A stretch of DNA of 64,000 nucleotides from Agrypnia vestita (lineage: Eukaryota > Arthropoda > Insecta > Trichoptera > Phryganeidae), in contig JADDOH010000524.1 in the NCBI GenBank assembly GCA_016648135.1, positions 1-64,000 of the forward strand, given 5' to 3'. Every line of letters begins with the position of its first letter. Within the stretch, counting starts at the first letter, position 1. Under the pieces are notes generated by a model. It ran no database searches and was not told where the DNA came from. It worked only from the letters and a program-made list of their open reading frames with translations. A program made the position numbers and the translations under genes. Positions 9,780 through 20,738 of the stretch are shown here, piece after piece.

Positions 9780-11915
9780 TCATAAATTGGATGCGCTGGT
9801 CGAGGCTGTAGGTCGTTCTGGCCCTCGATCCGGAGGATCGAGCGCGTTGTGTAGCATCATGAAGTAGTGGCGGGGCAATCTGTGTTTGTATCTGAAAGGC
9901 AGAAGATTGATGTCGTGCTCATATGAGCCGAGATTACGGATGAGGGGATTTTCTTGATGGGGAAAGGTGCATGATTTATGAAAATTGTCTGACAGTTTGA
10001 GGAAGTGTTCCTTGATTGTATCAATTTTGTGTAATTTATTTAAATTTTTGACGGATTGTCTGAATGGTATGTTGTATATGATTCTCAGTGATTTGTTTTG
10101 AGCGACTTGTAACTTTTTGTATTTGGTTGTATGAATGCTGCTGAAGGCAGGGGCGGCATATGTGATGACTGGAAGAATCATTGATTTGTATAAAATTAAT
10201 TTGTTTTCCGGTGTTAGTGTACTGTTTTTGTTGAATATGGGGCGGAGAGAGGCAATTGCTCTGTCCGCCTTGATTCGTGTATCTTTTACGTGAGCGTCCC
10301 AGGTGAGTTTGCGATCGAGTGTCAGGCCAAGGTATTTTACCTTGTCCGTCCACTCAATTTCCACCTGGTTCACAAGTATTTTGACGTTTGGTGTGTATTT
10401 GCGTTTGTGTGTGAATAATATTGTTTCGGTTTTTTCCTCGTTCATTTTCATCCTCCAGTGGCGGTAGTATGCCACCATCAGGTTCATGGCTTCCTGAAGC
10501 TGTCTGGAGGCGAGGTCCGGACATTTGGAAGTAGACAGCAGCGCGGTGTCATCGGCGAAGATGGCCCGGGAGCAGCTATCTAGAAAAGGAAGGTCATGAG
10601 TGAATATATTGAATAATAATGGCCCCAGCAGGCTGCCCTGAGGCACGCCCATGGGGATTTTTCGGGTGGATGAGAATTCGCCTCTGACGGAGACGGTGAA
10701 TGATCTGCCTGTCAGATAAGATTTTATGATCGAAATCAGGTACCGAGGTACGCCGATTTCGATCATTTTATAAATTAGCCCATCAATCCATACTGTGTCG
10801 AAGGCTTTGGCGAGGTCAAGAAGCGCCATTGCTGTGCTCTTGCCCCATCCAAAGCCTGTCGACACCTGCTCGACAACTCGGACAAGTTGCTGAGTGGTAC
10901 CGTGCCCTTTTCTAAATCCGAACTGGTCGTCTGGGAGTATTTGATGTCCATAGACGTGTGCTGCCAGGCGCGTCATAATAATTTTCTCGAGTAATTTACT
11001 TAAAGTTGACAGGAGGCTGATTGGTCGATAATTTGTTGGACATGAATTATCTTTATTTGGTTTATGGAAAGGCAAAACATTTGCTATTTTCCAGTGCTCG
11101 GGGAAATATTCGAGTTGAATACATCCGTTGAAAATTTTTGTGAGCATTACGATGGCGCGCTGTGGCAAGTGTTTCAGTAAAATGTGATTAATTCCGTCCA
11201 GGCCCGGTGCTTTATGAGGTTTGAGTTTTTTGATAATGCGTTTGATTTCTGCGGGGGTTGTGAATCTAATGTCATCAATATCATTTTCAGTGGGCGACGC
11301 CGCATTGAATTCCCGGAGTGCTACGAATACCATATGATTGGTATCGGGGTCGCCGACCCCGCGCGTCGCGGTGTAGGCGCTTTCAAAGCCGTCCGCCAGG
11401 GCGTCGGCTTTTTCAACGTTCGACAGCGCGGGCTGCGTGCACCCCGGTGTGTACAGAGGTGGTATCACTGTACTTCTTCTTTTCAATGCCTGGGCCATTC
11501 TCCATAGAGAATTATCACCAGGCTTGAGTTTAGATAATTTTTCCTCCCAGAAATCATTTCGCAAGTGTTTGATTTTAATTTTAATTTCACGCTGTAAATT
11601 GTTGGTGATTGTCTTAAATTGGGGGTCGCGGGTGCGGTGAAAATGCCTGCGGGCGGCATTTTTTTGCGTGATGAGGTTTTTGATATCAGCTGTTAGAGGT
11701 GTCATGTACGGTCTAGTGGTTTTGGTTGGAATTACTGTATCGCGAGCATCTTGAATTATCATCGTGAGTGAATCGATCGCATCGGCAATCTGGTAGTGAT
11801 GATTGTATGCTTCGGTCGAGAGCCGAATGTAATAATTTATGTAGTCTTTATAATCCGACCAATCGGTGCCCTTGTAGTTGTACTGTGTTCCGAACCGATT
11901 TTGAAATCGAGCCAT
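9780..11915 (-). pseudogene. LINE ORF2, reverse transcriptase part
   Basis: A 711-residue frame carrying the RT of the LINE. The region before the RT has the usual linker. The RT core shows KPHKAPGLDGI near residue 230, NYRPISLLSTLSKLLEKII near 295, a GVPQGS block near 425, and the catalytic FADD (plus strand about 10553-10564). Thumb and C-terminal sequence ends with the LPRHYFM region and a Pro/Ser-rich tail. There is no RNase H domain, which agrees with Jockey. The apparent ATG at 11913-11915 is within what should be the middle of ORF2, so the protein probably starts at 12570 in an intact copy. Confidence 0.88.
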
Positions 11916-12570
11916 CCATCCGAAAATATATCGGGAGATGATCCGACGGTAAATCGTCTCCGGTCACAGGTTCCATCAAAAAGGTCACGTTTTTGGCCAG
12001 GACTATATCGAGCGTACTTGGGTGATAATTAATTTTATGATAAGTGGGTCTATCCGGGGCAAGGATTTCGTAATCACGTGTCTCCATATGGGTGTATAGT
12101 TTTTTGCCATTTGGATTAGAGCGCCGACAATTCCAATAGGAATGTGTGGCATTGAAATCGCCACCGATCACTACGGTCGGGCCGAGATTCATGATTTTAT
12201 CGATGTCGGCGGTCTCTAATTTTTTGGCTGAATACGCTGAAACCACTACGTGGTCGCGTCCATTTAATTGAATTTTTATAGCCGTAGCTTCGAGTGAAAT
12301 TAATTGTGGTGTGGGCAACCGCGTGTGTGGAATTGACTGTTTAACGAGGATTGCCGTTCCTCCCGCACGACCAGTTACGCGATCGTTTCGGTACACATCA
12401 AAGCCGGGGACTTTGAAATTTGTGTCTTTTGTTTTAAGCCACGTTTCCGAAAGTAGCACGATATCCACTTCAGCGTTGTCAATGCTGTCATACAGCTCAT
12501 CGACCTTATCGCGGACACTACAAGCGTTCCACGCGATAATGTGCACACCCGAATTTACGTTTTGAGACAT
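11848..12570 (-). pseudogene. LINE ORF2, N-terminal endonuclease part
   Basis: The apurinic/apyrimidinic-type endonuclease that nicks target DNA for reverse transcription. Motifs seen: WNACS near residue 15, SETW near 42, GGDFNATHSYW near 137, and SDHLPI near 210, matching the Asn, Glu, Asp/Asn and His active-site blocks of the family. After SDHLPIYF the frame runs into unrelated residues and stops at 11848, while RT homology continues in another frame starting at about 11915. A tandem CATC CATC on the plus strand at 11913-11920 lies exactly at the junction and would explain a four-base duplication. The endonuclease and RT frames are therefore two halves of one broken ORF2. Confidence 0.85.
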
Positions 12571-12584
12571 AATTAAATTATAGT

Positions 12585-13625
12585 TCAGTACGATGCACCG
12601 CTAGGGCGCTCCAGGGTGTCCATGATTTCGAGACAAATCATGGCGCGTGACACCCTATCGGTGCACTGTCTGAACCTTTCTCGCGACTCCATCATGAGCC
12701 GCATGAGGTCGGAGAATTCATCGCGACCCCCCGCTGCGCTATGCGCAGCGGGTGGCGATTGTGGCTGGTGTTCCGGGCGCGGCGATCGCGGCCCGGAATA
12801 TACTTGCGCTATTTCATGATTAGTGACAGTGGGAGTGTCGTTCGCTGCACCCTGAACGACTCTCGACCACTGTCTTCCCTCGGTGGCTGGAACATGCTGT
12901 CTGGCGGATGGGTGCGGCCTCGCCTGACTGGTCGGCTGGTTGGCTGCTCGCGGTGCTGGCTGCCGCGGCTGAATTTTCGCGACGTACGCGACGCGTTTGG
13001 GACAATCGCGATAGTTCGCGGGGTGATCCCCTTGGCAGTTGCAGCACGCGGCTGGCTCATCGCGCGTCTTTTTTGGGCAGTCGGCCGTCTTGTGTTGCTG
13101 CAAGCACTTGACACAACGCGGTGTGTGAAAGCAGTTGCGGCTGGAGTGCCCGAATGCCTGGCAGGAATAGCACTGTGTGCCATGTTTCAGGAAATTTGAC
13201 TTGTATTTTTGCAAGGTGATCTTGCAATAACACAGGACGGTCAACTGCTGGCGAAGCTGGCCCATGTCTATTTCTTGTTTGAAATATGCCAAGAATAGGG
13301 GCAGGTCAGATTTTGGGGTCGTCATTTTGACGACCTTGTTTGCGGGGAAGCCTTGCCGTTGCAGATCGTCTGCGATTTCCTCGACCGCGATGTCGGGAAG
13401 GCCTCGGATCACCGTGCGCTTCAAGCGCTCGGCGTCCGGTGTGAAGGTATGGAAGCCCGTGATGCCGTCCTCTGCGAGGCCGGCGATCAGGGCTTGATGG
13501 TCGGTGATGGTGGATGTTTGCACTGCCGCCGTGCCGCCCCTGGCGTACTTCATGGTGAAGGACGACTTTGTGTGCTTTTTTAAAATGTCGTGAATTTGCC
13601 CGTGAGTGTAGGTCTTTGTTGGCAT
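12585..13625 (-). CDS. LINE ORF1, gag-like nucleic-acid-binding protein
   Basis: A 346-residue ORF1 product expected to coat LINE RNA. Residues about 30-130 match the PRE_C2HC type found beside zinc knuckles (GITGFHTFTPDAERLKRTVIRGLPD region). Three CCHC-like knuckles follow (CYSCQAFGHSSRNC, CVKCLQQHKTADC, CCNCQGDHPANYRDC). The C-terminal part is proline/glutamine-rich, with a final conserved-looking helix. The ATG used is at 13623-13625, but the frame is open further upstream to about 13735. A second frame, starting with an ATG at 13806-13808, leads into it, so the true N terminus is probably longer and broken by a frameshift. The stop at 12585-12587 lies 14 bases before the ATG of the endonuclease frame. 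Confidence 0.85.
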   Translation of the reverse strand: MPTKTYTHGQIHDILKKHTKSSFTMKYARGGTAAVQTSTITDHQALIAGLAEDGITGFHTFTPDAERLKRTVIRGLPDIAVEEIADDLQRQGFPANKVVKMTTPKSDLPLFLAYFKQEIDMGQLRQQLTVLCYCKITLQKYKSNFLKHGTQCYSCQAFGHSSRNCFHTPRCVKCLQQHKTADCPKKTRDEPAACCNCQGDHPANYRDCPKRVAYVAKIQPRQPAPRAANQPTSQARPHPSARQHVPATEGRQWSRVVQGAANDTPTVTNHEIAQVYSGPRSPRPEHQPQSPPAAHSAAGGRDEFSDLMRLMMESRERFRQCTDRVSRAMICLEIMDTLERPSGASY

Positions 13626-13837
13626 TATGACCGGCGGAATGCGAGTTCGGCGCGGCGTATTGTTTTTGGCGGTGCGTGGATATGACGTGGCTTGCGTGTC
13701 GATAAAGTTGTCCCTGTCCTCGGGGAGTTCGTCATATTGATTGTGCGTAGGTATTGGCGAGGTGGAGTTGGGCCGGGTCCGCTTCGCGGTATGCCGCGGC
13801 TTTGTCCATGGCGGAATTGCAGAGATCTGCGGCAGGG
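13626..13837 (-). other. LINE 5' end, with out-of-frame start of ORF1
   Basis: Sequence between the LTR junction and the annotated ORF1 ATG. The minus strand has an ATG at 13806-13808 opening a frame of about 24 codons that ends at a TGA near 13734. The ORF1 frame is open without a stop from there to 13625. The composition resembles coding sequence, so the ORF1 start may be 13808 with a frameshift. Confidence 0.5.
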
Positions 13838-14791
13838 GCGCAATAGATTCCCTAGGTGGTCGTGCAGGTGGCCGAAGTTAACAGCATCTTCACCCGCCTG
13901 ACACGGCCAATAGCCAGCGTCGGGTTTTATGGACCGCACGTTAACGGTACGTGGCGGGCCGGATGCTGCGTAACGCGCGAAACATCACCAAGATGAGTGA
14001 TATTAAATTGAACCAAACCCGACATGTCGTATATCACCGCAATCGGCATGTCATTTCCTATTAGATTTCGTCATAAAAATTGATATTGGATTAGTCTGAG
14101 AGGAGATGCATCTTAAATTCGAAATCGCCCCTTTCAAGGCGATTTACGAACGCTGACACATCCAGGCGTACCTGTCATAATGTAGTTCACACGCGGATGT
14201 GTCAGGCGTTCATTTTTGTGTTTAAATGACAGATACAGTACTTTTCTGTCGTGAGATATCTTTAAAAAACCGGCCGAAATTGGCCGCCGCTGCACGGTAT
14301 CACAGCGGCTTTCGGGTCGACCCAGCGGAGATGCGCGCGGTCCACCACGGGCAGCCTCTGGGTGAAAGTAAGATGCATCTCCCCACTCTGGCTAATCCGA
14401 TTTCAACCGTTAAATTCCCGTTATGTCTAGTTTTAGGGGTATAAATAAAGGATGGTTTCGTGGACGGGCATCCTCAGTTTTCGGAAACATTTTTTACCTA
14501 GTTACTCTGCCCGTTCGCGAAGCCGAATTTTTGTGAAAAAACAGTGTTTAATTTCTGAATTTTCTAAGTGTTAGATTTTTTGTGTTTTTGAATAATTTAA
14601 ATTCTCTTTTTTGTAAAATTAAATTCATTCGTCTTCGCCTGTGGTGAAAATATTTACCACGGTGAATTTCTGATACCGCGAGGCGGAGACCCACCCTATT
14701 AGCCTATTTTTTAATTCCGAGCGAGCTTCCACATTTTTTTTTTGGGTTAAAAAATAGCGTCGAGATTGGTGCGCAGCGCTTGTGCGTACCA

Positions 14792-16180
14792 TTTTATTTT
14801 GAATTTTACAGTGTGCAAAACTTTAAATCGTTTTCACCACATCTCACGTTTTCAAAGTCGGTGTCCATCATAACTTCAAAACTACTGCACCGATCCTTTC
14901 GAAAGTTTGAACACTATTTCTGTACATAATTTACGAGGTAACGCTTGATAGTTTTTTTCAAATTTGTTATCAATTTTTATTTTTTAATAACAAATTAGTC
15001 AATATTTTTCGCAAAAAATCGCGTTTTCCCTTCAAAGTGTTCCAAACAATTGAAATATTGAAATTTCAAAAAACCCTCCTAGCGTTACCTGGGAAAATCT
15101 ATTATCTAACGAATGAACTTTGATTTTTTGATTTCAGATGATCTAGCACCAAGTTACTATGGACACCGCAATTCTACTTTTTTCCGAGACACGTCCGAAT
15201 ACTTGCTGCCATTGCCGTATTTTTTAATATTTCGTCTTGAAAATTTTACACAATATTCTTCAAATATCATACTTTAATGTACCATTGATTTTAATAAAGA
15301 GATTTTAACTGTGTCGTCACAAAAAATTCACAAAAACATGCCTTTTTTTGTACGAATTAACCTTACCCCGCCCTTAAGGATTTAAATTCACTGTGATATA
15401 TTTTCAACTACTCAAATAGGCCACATAAATTTGCATTTTACGCGCATAAGTCCCTATTTGCGTAACCAAACTGGCAAATCATGAATTTACCGATCTCAAA
15501 GCAAAATTAAACTTATCATAAAGCCGAATCATAAGTAAGAGTAACCAATGAACTTGAAAATATGAAACAAGAGAATTATTCAAATCCCTCAATAAATTTT
15601 CTGACGCACGTAAAAAAGTGAAACTTGGCAAACAAGTTCACATTCTCGCAGTAAAAAAAATGATAAACATAATTTCTGTTGCCGTAATCTGGTTTAAATA
15701 TGAATCTACGTTTAGCTGCCAATACGTTTAAAGCGCAACACGGCCGAAATCCGACAGCACACTAAATTGGTTCAAACGCAAATCGTTGGCTAGGAGTAGG
15801 CGCCCAATAGAGCAATCAGGCTGAGCATTAAGCAGCTAGTGGCTCCAATAATAGATTATAAATAATGTTGTTACCTACAAGTTCCTGCGAAAGACAGAAA
15901 GATAGAAAGAAAGGTCAGAAATCAAGAGAAGAAGTTCAAAGAAAAGAAAGAAAGTCTGCAAACATTGGCTCACTTCAGAAAGTCCTCAGGAATGATGCAT
16001 ATTTCTAGCTGCATTGTCATCATTATCACAGCGACCACAACTACGCTGGTAATAATACCTCTATAATTTTATATTCCCAATATAAATAGCTTCGTCTCTT
16101 GAGTTCTCTTATTTATCTTAATTAATTAATGATTTTCTCCCTGTGCACGAAATCCATTAATTGTGTCTTTTATTTTATTT
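14792..16180. other. AT-rich spacer, no gene seen
   Basis: Begins at the right end of the BEL element. The first 600 bases have the look of decayed transposon sequence (for example CATAACTTCAAAACTACTGC near 14868), but I recognise no family and no long open frame. A purine-rich patch of GAAAGA words lies near 15890-15955. Confidence 0.5.
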
Positions 16181-16700
16181 TAGTTTTATTTATTTATTTA
16201 TTAACGCCCTACGGTGCTTTTACAAAAAAATAGGCAAATTGTATATTTACATAATGGATAGTTTAAAGAAAAAAATAATAACATATAAAAATAATAATGA
16301 CATAAATTGGAAATCAAATACTTAAAATACAAATATATGAAGATTAATATTACATAAATTAAAAAGTAAAAAGCAAGTATTTAACGAAGCAGAAGCATAA
16401 GTAAAACATAATTTATAAAAATTCAAAAAACAAAAAGTAATAATATAGAGTGAAAAGCAATAGCACAAGCTTAGAAAATCAGAATATAATAAAAATGTTA
16501 CATAACAGTTAGTTATCTCACTCACCCAAAAATACAAATCAATTATTTAAGTCCAATTTGACAATAAATACTAGTAATCTTTCAATACACCTTTTAAAAT
16601 ACGTTTGAATATTGTAAAGTTGTTGGCAAAGACGTCAAGTTGCTCGTATCTGTTTGCTAGTCTAGGAAGCCAGTGGGGCGTTCTTAGAACATACACATTA
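16181..16700 (-). mobile_element. LINE 3' end, family A copy 1
   Basis: Minus strand. The end of an RT frame (16571-16692) reads WLPRLANRYEQLDVFANN and so on, then a stop. A 3' UTR follows and ends in an (AAAT)n tail near 16181-16200. A second copy of the same 3' end is at 19129-19475. The C-terminal pattern is that of LINE RTs; I cannot assign the clade with confidence. Confidence 0.7.
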
Positions 16701-17029
16701 TTTAAATTTGTTTAATTATATTATTAAAGACGACGTCAATTAAAGTCTCGCATACCTTTGACACATTTCAGGTGACGCTGGGCGTCAGCCCTGCGTAGAA
16801 ATTGCGTCGTTCGACATCGCCGCACTTGGAGGAGATAAAAAGTTGTTGATCAACAATTAATTGAATGAAAACAAAGTTGTTTGATTCAGGGACAAGAGTG
16901 CAATGGCTCTCGCGTTCAAGTTGGACCGGTGCCATTTCAGCGCCTCTCGGAGAATTCTTCGAGTCGTAGAAATAGCGTAAGCGGGCACGTCGCTTTACAG
17001 AAATATTGATTCGACCAGATTTCTTTTTC
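16701..17029. other. Spacer, unassigned
   Basis: Holds a 127-codon minus-strand open frame (16768-17151) that overlaps the repeat to the right and resembles no family I know. Treated as non-coding. Confidence 0.35.
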
Positions 17030-17575
17030 TTTCTTACCCCCTTTATATTAACTCGTGGCGTCTGCTTGCTTGCTTGCCTGCTTGCCGTCGAAAAACTTTG
17101 GATCGATTTTTGACCCTTTTCCCGTGATCCAATCGAGCTGAAACATTGCAAGCCGACTCGTGGCGACGATCAAGAAGATCTATAAAATTTTCGTTAAAAA
17201 ATATCAATAATTATAGTATAATTTTGGATTTTTAGGAATTTTAATGGTTTTTTCAAATTGGAATCACTACAAAATGATTACTACCAACGGCGGCCCGATT
17301 ACGTCACGGAATATTTAAAATTTGAATTACTCCGTCGGTAGGTATAATAGGTACTTCACTACGAATTTCGAAAATTTATTACAATTGGTTCACAGATGAC
17401 AGCACACTTCGGTTTTTTGGGAAGAAATCAAATAATAAAGATATATTTTTAGAGATTTATGATATAAATATTTGTCTAGACATATTTCATTTTCAGTCAA
17501 TCAATTATTACATGATGGTAAACTTAATTTTCAAAGAAAGGGAGTAAAATAAAAACTTGGTTTTTATGGGTTACT
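17030..17575 (+). mobile_element. Non-autonomous repeat, GCTTGC family, copy 1
   Basis: Shares long stretches with 36335-36875 (inverted), 41255-41630 and 49020-49700. Landmarks are AACTCGTGGCGTCTGCTTGC near the left, the CCCGTGATCCAATCGAGCTG block, ACTCGTGGCGACGATC, and the right end AAGAAAGGGAGTAAAA...ACTTGGTTTTTATGGG. A CTCCCTTTCTTT-type sequence near the left edge and AAAGAAAGGGAG near the right form an inverted repeat. There is no coding capacity. The CTTG tetranucleotide run near 17062 varies between copies. Confidence 0.75.
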
Positions 17576-17847
17576 TTTTTTTTCTTTCTTCTCGTGCCCT
17601 TTTCGTTCACCGGACTATCATCACTTAGTATACGGTTTGGTTGGACCGCGAAAACTCATCGGCTTATAGTCTTAGGATCCTTAGCCATATATGGGATGTT
17701 TTTTTTATAAGTTATAGAACATGAAAATGTTGGAGTCCGTAAATCAAGATATTTCAAGGACTTGATTTGTTTGTCTGTAATTTAAAGTTGTTAAGTATTA
17801 AATTTATTACATATAGTTCTTCTGTACCTACTATAGTTATTAAGTAG

Positions 17848-18117
17848 CTACATAATGATTCAGGTATTTATAGACTAAATTTTAATGACCGTTTGGCATT
17901 CTATATAGATAAAACAGCGCGTAACTTTAATGTTAGAGTGAAGGAATACTTGAGACGTCTTAATAACAATAATTTTTCCGAGTTAGCGAACCATCTTTTA
18001 GAAACAGGCCACACCTTTAAAAATGAAAACGGCATCGAAATTCTACATATAATTAATAGAGGCCTTAGATTAGATAACTTAGAGATACTAGAAATAAAAA
18101 AGAGTCTCAACACTTAA
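17848..18117 (+). pseudogene. Penelope-like element, GIY-YIG endonuclease remnant
   Basis: C-terminal part of a Penelope-like retroelement protein. GIYRL is at 17863-17877 and is followed 10 residues later by FYIDKTARNF, which fits the GIY-YIG nuclease fold (with Asp for the usual Gly). HLLETGHTF and EILHIINRGLRLDNLEILEI follow, as at the end of this domain. The frame stops at 18115, but similarity to the PLE tail at 55195 (NSPLLDIFP) continues beyond it in the same direction, so the stop is probably a lesion. Upstream the frame is cut off by a TAG. A hammerhead-like motif lies 165 bases downstream. Confidence 0.78.
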
Positions 18118-18282
18118 GCCAACATTATTAATAATCAGATAAATTTCATGAATAGCCCGCTACTAGATATATTTCCCATATCGGTGTCCACCCCTTAATT
18201 ACCCCCACCTTAGCTGTAGCCACACCCCATTCAGAATTGATTTGTTTACTAAAATAGGTAATGGATAGTCAGTTGTACGTCA

Positions 18283-18320
18283 GTCCTAATGAAGATACGG
18301 TGGTATCGAAACCGGTAGAC
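18283..18320 (+). ncRNA. Hammerhead-ribozyme-like motif of a Penelope element (degenerate)
   Basis: Core CTAATGA (18286-18292; consensus CTGANGA, so one core base is changed), stem II GATAC/GTATC, GAAA at 18308-18311, palindromic ACCGGT as a short stem III, cleavage-type GTA at 18315-18317, and stem I GTC/GAC. It lies downstream of a Penelope-like ORF end, the place where such ribozymes are known. Probably inactive. Confidence 0.6.
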
Positions 18321-18399
18321 GTAGAGTCATTATTTAAGTGGTTTGTGATTTAATTAAAATTTATAATTATGTCCAACCACAAAGTTAATATTTTCAAAT

Positions 18400-19128
18400 A
18401 AATGATTTGAAAATTCAGAAAAACCATAATTATTCAGACATCTTAAATGCTCATTAATTCTTACATTAAAATTTCGACCGGTTTTTCCAATACAAAAAAG
18501 CTGTACAATCTTTGCACGAAAGTTTATAAACACCTGAATTGTTAAATATATTATCTTTATCTTTTGAATTTATGAAGAAGTTTCCCTATATTATCATTTG
18601 TATAAAATGCAGGTCTAATAAAAGTTTTTCCGAAACATGTAGGTGTAATTAATTAATATAAGTAGATTAAAACAAATTATGAAATCAATTTTTTTGAAAA
18701 CAATTTATTCTAATATCTCTATGAGAGTTAGAGACTCGTGCTTAGAGGAGCATTGCAGGCATAAAGTTATAAATATGCATTAATCTAAGTAGTATAAAAT
18801 AGAAGTGAATGTATAACAACGATTATATACAAAGGAATATTACATTACTAAGAATTAGTAGTAAATAGCCTTTAGTTCTGTTTTCATTTAATGATAATAT
18901 CAACTGACGTTTTCAAACAGTTTCATGTTCATATTATGTGTCTAGTATGTATGTTTTTTGGTTTCAATTTTAAATTTATTCTGATCTGTTATTTTTCTGA
19001 TTGTTAGGGGAAGATTGTTATAGAATTCCATACGAAGAAAACTAAAATGGTTTTGGGTTGTGTCAAAATTAAATTTTAGTATGTAAAGTGTATCTCTAAA
19101 TCTCGTAGGTCAAAAATGGTTTTTTTAT
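18400..19128. other. AT-rich spacer
   Basis: No gene or clear repeat is seen. Short pieces near 18420-18560 (CCGGTTTTTCCAATAC) may be decayed Penelope coding sequence on the minus strand, but I cannot prove it. Confidence 0.4.
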
Positions 19129-19475
19129 TTTATTTATTTTTTTATTTATTAACGCCTTATAGGGCTTTTACAAACAAGTAGGTAAAGTGTACATTTATAT
19201 AATGGAAAGTTTTAAGAAAAAAAATAACAACATATAAAAATAACAATGACATCAAGTGGAAATCAAATACTTAAAATACTAATACAAATATATGAAGATA
19301 AATATAATATAAAGTAAAAAGCAAAAAGCAAGTATATAACAAAGCAGAAGCATAAGGAAAACATAATATAATAAAAATTTATATTATCACCTTTTAAAAT
19401 ATGTTTGAATGTTATAAAGTTGTTGGCAAAGACGTCAAGTTGCTCGTATCTGTTTGCTAGTCTAGGAAGCCTTAT
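19129..19475 (-). mobile_element. LINE 3' end, family A copy 2
   Basis: Same family and orientation as 16181-16700. It ends in a TTTATTTATT tail near 19129-19150. The RT tail residues RLPRLANRYEQLDVFANN are still readable on the minus strand near 19410-19475, and part of the coding end is deleted relative to copy 1. Confidence 0.7.
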
Positions 19476-19489
19476 GAAGGAAATATGAA

Positions 19490-20738
19490 GGCGGTTCGTC
19501 ATTCTCATCCTTAAAATCCCTCTGATTCACCTACACACTTATTCACTCCTCCGAATACCCTTGTGTAAGACAAAGTCATAGCTCAATTTAAGATTGCGAA
19601 TGTAATAAGACTTATAGAAAGGAGAAGACTTCCACCTAAAAAAGCCAGAAAGAACAAGTCAGACATCTAAGTGATGAAAATTTCTGGATATAGACAAAAA
19701 GGTGATCAGAGAAATTCAAATGTTTAAATTGAGGATTAAAATACTGTTTGGCAAATCAGAATTCAATTCCTTCCACTGGTTATACATTGATCATGAATAA
19801 ACCAACCAAGTCTCTATGCCTTTTGAAAGCACAAATTAGTTTTCGTCCAGTTTTGCTACCCGGTTTTAGAAATACACGGTTTACCTTCAAAGCCGGAATT
19901 TGCATACTTCTAGAAAGTAAAAGTATGAACGGAAAACGGACAATCCTGGTACTGGATTGTCTATAGAACCTTTTTATTGCAGATGTAGAAGATATGCCAG
20001 TCGAGACCAGCGGATAATAAAAGGATGCCGACAGTTAAAACTGAATAATTCTCTGTACGCGTTGACACGTGCTAAGAAGTGTTTGAAACTGCCTTTTTAT
20101 GGAAGCTGCTTCAGCTGTCTAACTTGGTTTGCTTGTCGAAGACCGGTCCTTCTAGATGTTCGAACTGTGGGTACAGCAGAGTCAAAGTCGTGGGCAGACC
20201 CGTGTTTAAATGATAAGGGTCATGAAAGCGAGTTGAAAGTTGAATATCTTTTTTACAATGATCAATCGAATACAATGACTAAAACTATTTCTTGAAAAAG
20301 CCAGATGAGTTGATTATCTTCATCTTCAGGAGTATGTCAAAAATACTACAAGGCTGTAGGAGGCAAATGAAACATTTAAAATTAATTAACGGTTTATTTT
20401 TTCACGAAAGTCATTGGACACGAGTTTAATCGTAGAACCGTTCTTTCATTCACACCAGTTTCGTAATTCGCACTGATTATCATTTATCATTAACTTGCCT
20501 CGAATATACACCTATGCGTATATCTCTGATATTTTTGATTCCAGTTTAGCATAATATAAAGATTCGCTACTAAAAGCTCTACACCCTGCCGTCCTGAATT
20601 CATAATTATTGTACCTATTTGTTTAACCTTGTATATATTTTATATCCACACTTTCTAAATTATGTTTTATCTTATATACTTCACACTTCCTTTTTCTAAA
20701 TTACTGTTATAACCTTAAATAACTATCTTTACTATCTG
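19490..20738. other. Spacer, unassigned
   Basis: Several short open frames (19748-19966, 19957-20295) with no recognisable domain. No splice-site pattern or repeat match stands out. Confidence 0.4.

Larger units (their letters stand above)
9440..13837 (-). mobile_element. Jockey-clade LINE, near full length, in the BEL 3' LTR
   Basis: Minus-strand non-LTR retrotransposon of about 4.4 kb. It has a 5' UTR, ORF1 with zinc knuckles, an apurinic endonuclease, an RT, a 3' UTR and a short poly(A) tail (poly-T at 9440-9451 on the plus strand). The LTR sequence GCGCA flanks it on both sides (9435-9439 and 13838-13842), and the uninterrupted LTR near 1895 shows the empty site. ORF1 with PRE_C2HC-like and CCHC motifs plus separate EN and RT fits the Jockey clade. 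Two probable frameshifts make this copy defective. Confidence 0.9.
1075..14791 (+). mobile_element. BEL/Pao LTR retrotransposon with nested insertions
   Basis: Two matching LTRs (1075-2848 and 8459-14791) enclose a GC-rich internal region with gag and pol. The domain order protease, RT, RNase H, integrase, the YMDD polymerase motif and the DUF1759-like gag place it in the BEL/Pao superfamily. After subtracting the LINE (9440-13837) and the 145-bp insert (8587-8731), the 3' LTR is about the same length as the 5' LTR. The LTRs are almost identical, which suggests a fairly recent insertion. The flanks give no matching target duplication: ATGAG on the left, TTTTA on the right. The copy is probably defective because of a stop between gag and pol and a late frameshift. 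Confidence 0.93.
8459..14791 (+). repeat. 3' LTR, split by two insertions
   Basis: Begins TGTTCTGTACAGG directly after a purine-rich tract (GGGGGTGG, 8451-8458) that fits a polypurine tract. LTR pieces are 8459-8586, 8732-9439 and 13838-14791. They match the 5' LTR almost base for base, including the promoter (TATAAATA at 14440, TCAGTT at 14474). Two later insertions interrupt it: a 145-bp sequence and a 4.4-kb LINE. Confidence 0.9.
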
